Positions 1 to 5,740 of a stretch of DNA of 5,740 nt are shown in pieces. Origin of the DNA: Limisphaerales bacterium (GTDB lineage: Bacteria > Verrucomicrobiota > Verrucomicrobiae > Limisphaerales > UBA11358); contig PLZL01000425.1 in the NCBI GenBank assembly GCA_003152145.1, positions 1 through 5,740 on the forward strand, in the 5' to 3' direction. Both the position numbers and the translations under genes were made by a program. Each line of letters starts with the position of its first letter. Position 1 is the stretch's first letter. The notes under the pieces were generated by a model. The model made no database searches. It was not told the origin of the DNA and was given only the letters and a program-made list of their open reading frames with translations.

Positions 1-2
1 CA

Positions 3-86
3 GAAGCGCCCGTGAACGAAGCGCCAAAGACATTCCGCGTGGCGCCACTGAGCATCGAGCTGTACGAGTTCGAAAAAGCGCCGTAG
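3..86 (+). CDS. C-terminal end of an unidentified protein (5' truncated by the window)
   Basis: Frame 3 is open from the window edge and ends at a TAG stop at 84-86, giving 27 residues that finish with APLSIELYEFEKAP. About three quarters of its codons end in G or C, as expected for a coding frame here; the other two plus-strand frames give either an early stop or an arginine-rich peptide. The hydrophobic/polar alternation in the last dozen residues suggests a final beta strand. C-terminal beta-sandwich domains of glycoside hydrolases such as GH51 arabinofuranosidases often end in a proline-serine-hydrophobic stretch of this kind, so a sugar-acting enzyme would suit the neighbourhood, but that is only a weak resemblance. 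Too little is present to name a function. Confidence 0.5.
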   Translation, partial: EAPVNEAPKTFRVAPLSIELYEFEKAP

Positions 87-350
87 ACGGCCATCCGGAC
101 CGGGCGAAAGACCTTGTGCGGATTACATCGCGGCAACCCCGACCACGGCCTGCTCGCTGTTCCGTCTCAGGTTCTCGTTCGCCCGCGCAGCGCTATGAGT
201 ACATATGAGTTCCATAAAAGCGGAAAATCAAACCAATGTTTCCGTTGTCCGGCTGTGCCCGGTTTGCCAAGTCAGGATTCCTGCGCCTCCGTTAAATGAT
301 GAACCGGCTCACGCTCTGATGGCAAATGTCACGGTATTCCGCCGCCACCT

Positions 351-382
351 AACCGCCAACACGAGGCGGTTTCCCTTCTTTT
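351..382 (+). terminator. Possible intrinsic terminator
   Basis: AACCGCC (351-357) and GGCGGTT (365-371) form a perfect 7-bp, GC-rich stem around the 7-nt loop AACACGA. A pyrimidine-rich tail, TCCCTTCTTTT, follows to 382. This polarity suits termination of plus-strand transcription, most simply from the gene that ends at 86, although 264 bases is a long 3' untranslated region. The tail is interrupted by C residues, so the terminator would be moderate at best. The right arm also lies inside a competing inverted repeat ending at 397. Confidence 0.4.
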
Positions 383-397
383 GAGGAACCCGCCTCG
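362..397. repeat. 8-bp inverted repeat competing with the terminator-like hairpin
   Basis: CGAGGCGG (362-369) is the exact reverse complement of CCGCCTCG (390-397), separated by 20 nt. Positions 365-369 are shared with the right arm of the hairpin at 351-371, so the two structures cannot form together. The geometry resembles an attenuator, but I see no downstream plus-strand gene close enough to be controlled. Confidence 0.4.
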
Positions 398-466
398 CAG
401 TGATCCGGAACAGCCAATTGGCGTTCAATATTTGTTTTTGACCTCCAGCAAGAGCTCCAGCGAATC

Positions 467-520
467 AATACTGAGAAATAGTGGAACAATAGTGAGAGAG
501 TAGTGACACAATTCTGGCAA
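467..520. repeat. Degenerate direct repeat array, 11-bp period
   Basis: Five imperfect units follow each other: AATACTGAGA (467-476), AATAGTGGAAC (477-487), AATAGTGAGAG (488-498), AGTAGTGACAC (499-509) and AATTCTGGCAA (510-520). The core TAGTG begins at 479, 490 and 501, exactly 11 bp apart, and a related TAGTT begins at 522, 21 bp after the last. The spacing is close to one helical turn and is not a multiple of three, which argues against a coding repeat. A row of protein-binding sites on one face of the helix is possible, but no function is established. Confidence 0.45.
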
Positions 521-627
521 ATAGTTCTTGAAAACTAACAACTCCTTGTTATGCTTGTCGTTACTGGATTCCTAGTGGAGTTCAACGAGTTGCGTAGTAA
601 ATGGCGGGGTAAGGATTCAGAACGATT

Positions 628-734
628 CCGACCCTCGCCTCCAAGTTGCTTGAAATAAGCAACTTGCGATCATAATACAAATTAGATTCCATTTATTTTT
701 GAGATTCGACGTTGGTTGAAAACCGACCCTCGCC
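628..734. repeat. 12-bp direct repeat pair flanking a hairpin
   Basis: CCGACCCTCGCC occurs at 628-639 and again at 723-734, identical at all 12 positions. Both copies are followed by AAG after at most three bases. The pair brackets the perfect hairpin at 642-666 and an AT-rich stretch (667-712). This could be a duplication or the remains of a small inserted element; I recognise no known element. Confidence 0.4.
642..666. repeat. Perfect 10-bp inverted repeat (hairpin)
   Basis: CAAGTTGCTT (642-651) and AAGCAACTTG (657-666) are exact reverse complements around the 5-nt loop GAAAT. No T-run follows on either strand, so it is not a standard intrinsic terminator, even though it lies about 200 bases beyond the dehydratase stop codon. 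It could stabilise an RNA 3' end or be a binding site for a dimeric protein. Confidence 0.5.
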
Positions 735-864
735 AAGCTCTGCTTTCATTGTGGAACGTCTTGGTCTGCGACTGCCCAGAAGTGCCGATACGACCAATGT
801 TTAAAAACCCTGCAATGCCGCCAAATCGTGCCCTTCCCACGCGATATGGCGACCGTGTTATCAT
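682..864 (-). CDS. Doubtful small ORF, 60 aa, stop-start overlap with the dehydratase gene
   Basis: On the minus strand the dehydratase stop TAA and this ORF's ATG share one base in the sequence TAATG (866-862), an arrangement often seen where translation is coupled. The product would be a basic 60-residue peptide with no signal sequence, membrane segment or metal-binding motif. Only about half of its codons end in G or C, unlike the clearly coding genes here, and the opposite strand is open across the same region (716-1048). It also runs through one copy of the 12-bp repeat. I recognise no family. It may be a chance ORF, possibly within a dispersed intergenic repeat. Confidence 0.2.
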   Translation of the reverse strand: MITRSPYRVGRARFGGIAGFLNIGRIGTSGQSQTKTFHNESRAWRGSVFNQRRISKINGI

Positions 865-2819
865 TACCGGCCCGCCTGGAGCGCTGCGAGGATTCTTTCA
901 ACGTCATAAACGCAGCCGCGCCATGTTCCGCCGCTGGCCAGTTGCAGATTTGCCCAAAGCCGCGTGTCGTCGGGCAGCGCGGAGTTTGGTGACAAATCTT
1001 TTCTGGTGGCGCGACGGGATAAAATTCCTGCTCCTTCTTCCGGCGTGAAACGTTTTTGATTTTCGCCGACCAGATCTATGCTTCCTTCAATTTGTTTCAA
1101 ATCAAGGTGAATACGAATGGTATCGCCGTCCTGAATTTTTCCCAACGGCCCCCCCGCCAGGCCCTCGGGACTGAAATGACCAATGCATGCGCCGGTGGAA
1201 AGGCCGGAGAAACGCGCGTCGGTCAATAGCGCGACATGTTTGCCAAATGGCAGATGCTTCAACGCGCCGCTGACTTGATAGGTTTCCTCCATGCCGGTTC
1301 CCATCGGGCCGACGCCGGCCAGAACAAGAATGTCACCGGCTTTGATTTTTCCTTCCTTGATGGCGGACATCGCATCCTTCTCGTTCACAAAGACGCGCGC
1401 CGGCCCTTCTTTGCGATAAACACCATCGGTGTCCACGACGGACGGATCAATCGCGGTAGCTTTGCACACGGAACCTTCCGGCGCGAGGTTGCCGCGCGGA
1501 AAAACCAGCGTGCCAGTCAGGCCGCGCTCGCGGGCCTTTTCAGGTGAAAAAATGACTTCGTCGGAATTTGCGCCGTCGAGTTCGTGCAATAATTTTTTGA
1601 AGCGGACTCGCCGCTCCGACATTTCCCACCAGTCCAGATTCTTGCCCAACGTTTTTCCGGTGACGGTGAGAACATCGGTCTGCAGCAGATTTAATTTTCG
1701 CAAATGCAGCATCACCTCCGGCACGCCGCCCGCCAGAAAGACACGCACCGTCGGATGATGGATGGGGCCATTCGGCAAAACACTCACGAGCCGGGGCACG
1801 CGGCGGTTCACGGAAATCCAGTCATCCACAGTCGGCAGCTTCAGTCCAGCCGCGTGGGCGATGGCGGGAATATGTAGCAGCAAATTGGTCGAGCCGCCGA
1901 ATGCCGCGTGAACCACCATCGCGTTTTGAATGCTTCCGTCGGTGAGAATTTCCCGCGTGACGAGTTTGCGCTCGTTTAGTTGGTGGAGTGCGCGGACGGA
2001 GCGACTCGCGATGTCGAGCCACACGGGTTGACCCGACGGCGCGAGCGCGGAATGCGGCAGCGAAAGTCCGAGCGCCTCGCTGACCACTTGCGACGTGGCT
2101 GCGGTGCCGAGAAATTGACAGCCGCCGCCGGGTGTTCCACACGCGCGGCAACCCAGATCAGCGGCTTCGGACAGCGACACCAGTCCATGCGCATAGCGCG
2201 CTCCCAGCGTTTGAATCGTTCCGGCATCTTCAGCCCCGGCGGCGGGCAAAGTGACTCCGCCCGGAACAATCACGCATGGCAAATCGCGCAAGCCGGCCAC
2301 GGCCATCATCATCGCGGGCAGACCCTTGTCGCACGTGGCAATGCCGAGAACCCCCGCGCGCAACGGCAGCGAGCGCGCGAGCCGGCGGAAGATGATTGCG
2401 GCGTCATTCCGATACGGCAGACTGTCGAACATTCCGACGGTGCCTTGGGTCCTGCCGTCGCAAGGATCGGAACAAAATCCGGCGAAGGGAATCGTTTTTA
2501 GCTTGCGAAATTCTTCCGCCGCGGCGTGGACGAGCAGGCCGATTTCCCAATGGCCGGTGTGATAACCCAGCGCGATGGGTTTTCCGTCGGGCGAGCGCAA
2601 TCCGCCTTGCGTGCTCAAAATCAAAAATTGTTTTCGCCCTGATTCGGCCGCGTTCCAGCCCATGCCGACATTTTGCGTGAGGCCGAACAGATCGCCGCTG
2701 GGACTGTTCAGGAGCATGTTTTCGGTGATGGGCAAGCTCCCGGCCGGGCCGTCCGCGCGGGTCTTGATTTCGTAGATTTCTGGTGTGGCGGAGTCAAACA
2801 CGTCATTGCGGGAATTCAT
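864..2819 (-). CDS. yjhG: YjhG/YagF-type sugar-acid (D-xylonate) dehydratase, IlvD/Edd superfamily
   Basis: This cytoplasmic enzyme should remove water from an aldonic acid to give the 2-keto-3-deoxy acid; the E. coli relatives YjhG and YagF act on D-xylonate. The 651-residue product aligns with YjhG (about 655 aa) end to end as I recall it. It opens with [16 protein letters not shown] and PSGDLFGLT and closes with [23 protein letters not shown] and a short C-terminus. Iron-sulfur cluster ligands expected for the superfamily are present: C120 in [10 protein letters not shown]163 in CDKGLPA and C234 in [11 protein letters not shown]164 and K165 supply the metal-binding Asp and the lysine that is carbamylated in relatives. 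[10 protein letters not shown] (307-316) and TDARFSG (533-539, probable catalytic S538) are intact. The ATG at 2819 is chosen because it matches the family N-terminus; the frame continues upstream to an ATG at 2951, but those 44 residues have no family counterpart. No clear Shine-Dalgarno sequence is visible. The exact substrate (xylonate, galactonate or another aldonate) cannot be fixed from sequence. Confidence 0.93.
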   Translation of the reverse strand: MNSRNDVFDSATPEIYEIKTRADGPAGSLPITENMLLNSPSGDLFGLTQNVGMGWNAAESGRKQFLILSTQGGLRSPDGKPIALGYHTGHWEIGLLVHAAAEEFRKLKTIPFAGFCSDPCDGRTQGTVGMFDSLPYRNDAAIIFRRLARSLPLRAGVLGIATCDKGLPAMMMAVAGLRDLPCVIVPGGVTLPAAGAEDAGTIQTLGARYAHGLVSLSEAADLGCRACGTPGGGCQFLGTAATSQVVSEALGLSLPHSALAPSGQPVWLDIASRSVRALHQLNERKLVTREILTDGSIQNAMVVHAAFGGSTNLLLHIPAIAHAAGLKLPTVDDWISVNRRVPRLVSVLPNGPIHHPTVRVFLAGGVPEVMLHLRKLNLLQTDVLTVTGKTLGKNLDWWEMSERRVRFKKLLHELDGANSDEVIFSPEKARERGLTGTLVFPRGNLAPEGSVCKATAIDPSVVDTDGVYRKEGPARVFVNEKDAMSAIKEGKIKAGDILVLAGVGPMGTGMEETYQVSGALKHLPFGKHVALLTDARFSGLSTGACIGHFSPEGLAGGPLGKIQDGDTIRIHLDLKQIEGSIDLVGENQKRFTPEEGAGILSRRATRKDLSPNSALPDDTRLWANLQLASGGTWRGCVYDVERILAALQAGR

Positions 2820-3002
2820 GGAGACATTGAAACAGCAAGCTGCCGGGAGCAAAAGGAAAACTGCGATTTGAAATCCTGATTGGAAAGTTTCCGCCGTCGT
2901 TGAAAAAGCTGGCGTTGGAAAAGTCTTAGTGTAACAAGGTAGCCCATGCACCTGAATTTAATTATTTCCCGCCGCCAGCGCCTGCCGCTGTCTGGTTCAT
3001 CA
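2820..3002. promoter_or_regulatory. Divergent intergenic region between dehydratase and beta-helix genes
   Basis: These 183 bases separate two divergently transcribed genes and should hold both promoters and any shared operator. An 11-bp palindrome centred on one base, GGAAAGTTTCC, lies at 2882-2892 and is the clearest operator candidate. I find no close match to a -35/-10 pair on either strand; TTGAAA at 2900-2905 has only a poor -10 partner near 2924. AAGG at 2936-2939 precedes the alternative ATG at 2946 by six bases. The region also contains a 14-base match to the 3' part of 16S rRNA (2931-2944). Confidence 0.45.
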
Positions 3003-4787
3003 ATGAAATGGAGCTTTCAGCTTTTTCTTTTCATCGGGCTGCTGAACGGACAAGCCCAACCCTCCGGTGGTCCTTATGGGCCGATTCAACAAAACTACGT
3101 CGTGCCGAAAGATGCCGCGCACGTTTATTATGTGTCGCCTGATGGACAGACCAACGCTTCGGGTGCGACTTTGGGTCAGCCCACGACTTTGGAATCGGCC
3201 ATCGGGCGCGTGGTGACCGGCGATGCGATTATTTTGCGCGGAGGAACTTATCGCATCGGCGGGCTGAAGTTGAATCAGGGAATCACGCTGCAACCTTACG
3301 CCGACGAGCAACCGATCCTCAAAGGAACGCAGGTGGCCACAAATTGGGAGGCGTTGCGCGACAATGTGTGGCGCACTTCCTGGACGAATCTATTCCCGCA
3401 AAAACCCGCCGACTGGTGGCGGCGCGAACGCGAAGGGATGCGGACGCCGCTGCACCGATTCAACAACGACATGGTCTTCGTGAATGGGCGGGCGCTGCAA
3501 TCCGCCGCGTGGGAAGGCGGGCTCGACACGAATTCCTATTCCATTGATTACGAGCATGGCCACGTTTTTCTCGGTTTCGATCCGACGAACCACGTCATTG
3601 AAATCACCGTTCGCGACAGCGCGCTCGTCCGCACCACCGGCGATGTCCACGGCAAATCTTCCGACCATAAAGGCCCGGTGATCCGCGGCCTCACCTTCAC
3701 GCAATACGCCTATCGCGCGCTCGAAGTTGAGGGCAAGGAGCCGGAAGGCGTGGCGGATCCGTCCACCTACGGAAAAGATGTCGTCGGCACCACGCTGGAA
3801 AATGTGACGATCACGCACTGCTCGCGCGTGGCCGGATATTTTCGCGGCGACAAAACGGTTTTCCGGAATTGCCTGATCAGCGACACGAGCACGGAAGGGA
3901 TTTATCTCATCGCCTCGTCGGACTGCCTGTTGGAGAAAAATATTTTCCGGCGGAACAACGTGGAACACATCACCGGCTATTATCCGTCGGCGGTGAAAAT
4001 ATTTAATCAAACCTATCGTGTCACCTGCCGCGACAATCTGGTCATTGACCAGCCGGAGTCGAACGGCATCTGGTATGACGTCGGCAACCACGACGGCGTG
4101 TTCATCAACAACTGGGTCGAGGGCTGCGTTGATGGATTCTTCTTTGAGATTTCCAAAGGCGCGGTCTGCGCCGGCAATGTGTTCGTCAATTGCGACAAGG
4201 GCATCCGCGTGCTCAACAGCACGAACGTCGCGGTTTATCACAACACCCTGTTCAACACCGTCGCCTCCTTTGAGCGCACGGAACGCAGCGCGGTCGCGGA
4301 TCATTTCGGCTGGCATCCCAGCACCGGCCCCGGCGTGGATCAGCGCGAAGGGCATGTGTTTGTCGGCAACCTGCTGGTGGCGGATGAAAATTTTCATAAG
4401 CCGCTGCTGCAATTCTACCAGACCAACATCTTGTGCGGAAAACTCACACAACCGCAGGTCGCGCGGCTTGATGGCAACGTCTATGTGCGCGGCGGCGACA
4501 ACCGTGACCGCAGCCTGCTCGTGTGGAGTCCGGCCGATAACGTGGATTGCACGGTGGAATTCAAATCGCTGGAAGGATTGCGGAAGCTGCATCCCGAATT
4601 TGAGGCGCACAGCCTGTATCTGGACAATTACTCCGGCTCCGTCCTCAAGAGTCCCGAACTGAAAAATTTCGAACTGATCCGCGATTTTACCAGTGCGCCA
4701 GCGGTCAACACTTTACCCGCTGAAATCCAGAAACTGCTCGGCTGGCCCAATCAGAAATCGCGCGCTCCCGGCGCATATCCACAATGA
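3003..4787 (+). CDS. Exported right-handed parallel beta-helix protein, possible GH120-like glycosidase
   Basis: The 594-residue product starts with a signal peptide (K2, hydrophobic core 7-14, probable cleavage after GQA at 16-18), so it is exported. VYYVSPDGQTNASG (41-54), a GDAIILRGGTYR motif (73-84) and QPILKGTQ (103-110) form the N-terminal part typical of secreted pectate-lyase-fold proteins. NVWRTSW (121-127) and MVFVNGRAL (157-165) follow. Irregular beta-helix coils then run from about 225 to 460, rich in N-x-F/I/V turns such as EKNIFRRNN, CRDNLVIDQ and AGNVFVNC. D359 (in GIWYDVG) and E382 (in FFFEISKG) lie 23 residues apart, like the nucleophile and acid/base (Asp382 and Glu405) of the GH120 xylosidase XylC as I remember it. 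The ATG at 3003 is preferred over the in-frame ATG at 2946 because it puts the signal peptide at the N-terminus, although 2946 has the better ribosome-binding site. Alternatives are a polysaccharide lyase or another glycosidase of this fold. The fold and export are fairly sure; the activity is inferred. Confidence 0.88.
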   Translation: MKWSFQLFLFIGLLNGQAQPSGGPYGPIQQNYVVPKDAAHVYYVSPDGQTNASGATLGQPTTLESAIGRVVTGDAIILRGGTYRIGGLKLNQGITLQPYADEQPILKGTQVATNWEALRDNVWRTSWTNLFPQKPADWWRREREGMRTPLHRFNNDMVFVNGRALQSAAWEGGLDTNSYSIDYEHGHVFLGFDPTNHVIEITVRDSALVRTTGDVHGKSSDHKGPVIRGLTFTQYAYRALEVEGKEPEGVADPSTYGKDVVGTTLENVTITHCSRVAGYFRGDKTVFRNCLISDTSTEGIYLIASSDCLLEKNIFRRNNVEHITGYYPSAVKIFNQTYRVTCRDNLVIDQPESNGIWYDVGNHDGVFINNWVEGCVDGFFFEISKGAVCAGNVFVNCDKGIRVLNSTNVAVYHNTLFNTVASFERTERSAVADHFGWHPSTGPGVDQREGHVFVGNLLVADENFHKPLLQFYQTNILCGKLTQPQVARLDGNVYVRGGDNRDRSLLVWSPADNVDCTVEFKSLEGLRKLHPEFEAHSLYLDNYSGSVLKSPELKNFELIRDFTSAPAVNTLPAEIQKLLGWPNQKSRAPGAYPQ

Positions 4788-4856
4788 TGGTGACGCAGGA
4801 CAGAATTTAGATTCGACTTCCGGCTGGCTTGCGGAAGAACCTTGCATCCCGAACCT

Positions 4857-5740
4857 ATGACTCAAAAACGCTGGCTGCGCATCATCCCTGTCGCGCTGAT
4901 CATGTATACGATCTCGTATATTGATCGAACCAACGTCTCGCTCGCGCTCGATCCGAAAATTTCGTCCATGATGCATGAACTGTTCATGGATGATGAGATG
5001 AAAGGCAGGCTGGCCGGAATTTTTTTCATCGGCTATGTCCTGATGCAAATTCCCGGCGGATATCTGGCGTCGCGCTGGAGCGCGCGAAAGCTCATCAGTC
5101 TCTGTCTGATTGCGTGGGGGCTTTTTGCGGTTGGCTGTGGGCTTTCGCAAAGCTTCCGGCAATTCGAGGTGATGCGATTTCTTCTTGGCGTCGCCGAAAG
5201 CGCCGTTTTCCCCGCGACCCTTGTGCTGCTGGCAAACTGGTTTACCCGTTCCGAACGCGCGCGCGCCAATTCCTACTGGCTGCTTTGCCAGCCGTTGGCC
5301 GTGGCCGGTTCCGCGCCCATCACCGGCTGGCTGCTTGGCGCTTACGGCTGGCGACAGATGTTGATCCTCGAAGGAATTCTGCCCTTCATCTGGCTGCCGC
5401 TCTGGTGGTTTTGCATCCGCGACCATCCGCGCGACGCCAAATGGATTTCAGCCGAAGAAAGAAATCATCTTGAAACGATGTTGAAAAATGAAGCGAACGA
5501 ACTGGTGCCGCCGCAAAAGATTTCCTGGCTCGAAAGGCTGTCGCATCCCTCGATCCTTGTCATGGTCGCGCTGTATTTTCTCCACAATTGCGCCGTTTAC
5601 GGCTGCATGACATTTTTTACTGACGGCCTGAAAGGTCAGGGCTTTAATGGATTGCAGTATGGACTTCTGTTCGCCGTTCCTTATGCGGTGACGGCAGTCG
5701 TCATGATTTTGATCTCATGGCATTCGGATAAAAAGAATGA
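4857..5740 (+). CDS. MFS transporter, anion:cation symporter type (3' truncated by the window)
   Basis: The frame is open from an ATG at 4857 to the window edge, giving 294 residues, about two thirds of a usual 420-450 aa protein. Predicted membrane segments lie near residues 8-25, 52-71, 79-97, 106-128, 138-162, 166-187, 232-253 and 266-288. The sequence YIDRTNVSLAL (21-31) at the end of helix 1, the MQIPGGYLASRW motif (63-74) in the helix 2-3 region, and GVAESAVFPA (111-120) followed by NWFTRSERARAN (127-138) are characteristic of the ACS family, which includes hexuronate, glucarate and galactonate importers. WISAEERNHLE (196-206) starts the central cytoplasmic loop, as in relatives. It follows the beta-helix gene by 69 bases on the same strand, so co-transcription is likely. 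The role is probably import of a sugar acid or other small organic anion by proton symport. The substrate is not determined by sequence. No strong Shine-Dalgarno sequence precedes the ATG. Confidence 0.9.
   Translation, partial: MTQKRWLRIIPVALIMYTISYIDRTNVSLALDPKISSMMHELFMDDEMKGRLAGIFFIGYVLMQIPGGYLASRWSARKLISLCLIAWGLFAVGCGLSQSFRQFEVMRFLLGVAESAVFPATLVLLANWFTRSERARANSYWLLCQPLAVAGSAPITGWLLGAYGWRQMLILEGILPFIWLPLWWFCIRDHPRDAKWISAEERNHLETMLKNEANELVPPQKISWLERLSHPSILVMVALYFLHNCAVYGCMTFFTDGLKGQGFNGLQYGLLFAVPYAVTAVVMILISWHSDKKN

Larger units (their letters stand above)
87..681. other. Gene-poor intergenic stretch with several repeat structures
   Basis: I see no convincing gene on either strand. The only ORF of note (114-299, plus) needs a TTG start and encodes a compositionally odd peptide with no recognisable motif. 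From about 415 onward the sequence becomes more AT-rich than the flanking genes. The stretch contains a terminator-like hairpin (351-382), an overlapping alternative inverted repeat (362-397), an 11-bp-period direct repeat array (467-520), a small 6-bp inverted repeat (536-551, TAACAA/TTGTTA) and a strong 10-bp hairpin (642-666). I find no tRNA cloverleaf and no transposase remnant. Confidence 0.6.

Noticed and set aside
114..299. 61-codon plus-strand ORF after the truncated gene
   Set aside because: It needs a TTG start, has no ribosome-binding site, and its few cysteines form no recognisable metal-binding pattern.
443..461. Direct repeat CTCCAGC (443-449 and 455-461)
   Set aside because: Seven bases repeated once at 12-bp spacing is expected by chance and has no matching context.
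650..678. Possible sigma-70-like promoter, TTGAAA with 17-bp spacing to TAATAC
   Set aside because: The -10 matches the consensus at only three positions, the -35 lies within the hairpin, and no plus-strand gene follows.
716..1048. 110-codon plus-strand ORF overlapping the 3' end of the dehydratase gene
   Set aside because: Its second half is antisense to the conserved C-terminus of the dehydratase, and the peptide shows no known motif.
3390..4610. 406-codon minus-strand ORF opposite the beta-helix gene
   Set aside because: It is a shadow frame: the plus strand encodes a coherent exported beta-helix protein with signal peptide, while this frame gives no recognisable motif and arises from GC-rich third positions.
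4018..4662. 214-codon plus-strand ORF inside the beta-helix gene
   Set aside because: It is an alternate frame of the same sequence, rich in Ala, Arg, Ser and Thr, with no start signal and no family resemblance.
4818..4836. Small inverted repeat TTCCG/CGGAA between the beta-helix and transporter genes
   Set aside because: A 5-bp stem with a 9-nt loop and no T-run is too weak to call a terminator, so the two genes are better treated as one transcript.
4713..5426. 237-codon minus-strand ORF opposite the transporter start
   Set aside because: It is antisense to a clear membrane transporter; the charged, glutamine-rich translation is typical of the reverse complement of a membrane protein gene.

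Overview
The window looks like a carbohydrate-catabolism locus from a moderately GC-rich Gram-negative-type bacterium. It has no recognisable phage, transposon, CRISPR or RNA gene. Secreted parallel beta-helix enzymes beside sugar-acid genes, with weak Shine-Dalgarno signals, would fit a Verrucomicrobiota-like soil or freshwater bacterium. That assignment is an impression, not something the sequence proves.

Layout: (1) 3-86, the last 27 codons of a plus-strand gene that begins outside the window. (2) 87-863, about 0.78 kb with no convincing gene. It holds a terminator-like hairpin that overlaps a competing inverted repeat (351-397), an array of degenerate direct repeats with an 11-bp period (467-520), and a perfect 10-bp hairpin (642-666) between two copies of a 12-bp direct repeat. 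A doubtful 60-codon ORF abuts the next gene. (3) 864-2819, minus strand, a complete YjhG/YagF-type sugar-acid dehydratase of the IlvD/Edd superfamily. (4) 2820-3002, the intergenic region shared by two divergent genes. (5) 3003-4787, plus strand, an exported right-handed parallel beta-helix protein. (6) 4857-5740, plus strand, a major facilitator transporter of the anion:cation symporter type, cut off by the window end.

How the genes may work together (inference): the exported beta-helix protein would act on a glycan or glycoside outside the cytoplasm. The transporter would import a small acidic sugar, and the dehydratase would convert an aldonate such as D-xylonate to its 2-keto-3-deoxy form. 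The most interesting observation is that the beta-helix protein carries an Asp/Glu pair (D359 and E382) in a sequence setting resembling the catalytic pair of GH120 beta-xylosidases, with the same 23-residue spacing as I recall it. That would fit a xylose/xylonate theme with the neighbouring YjhG-like enzyme, but it rests on remembered family sequence and needs a profile search.
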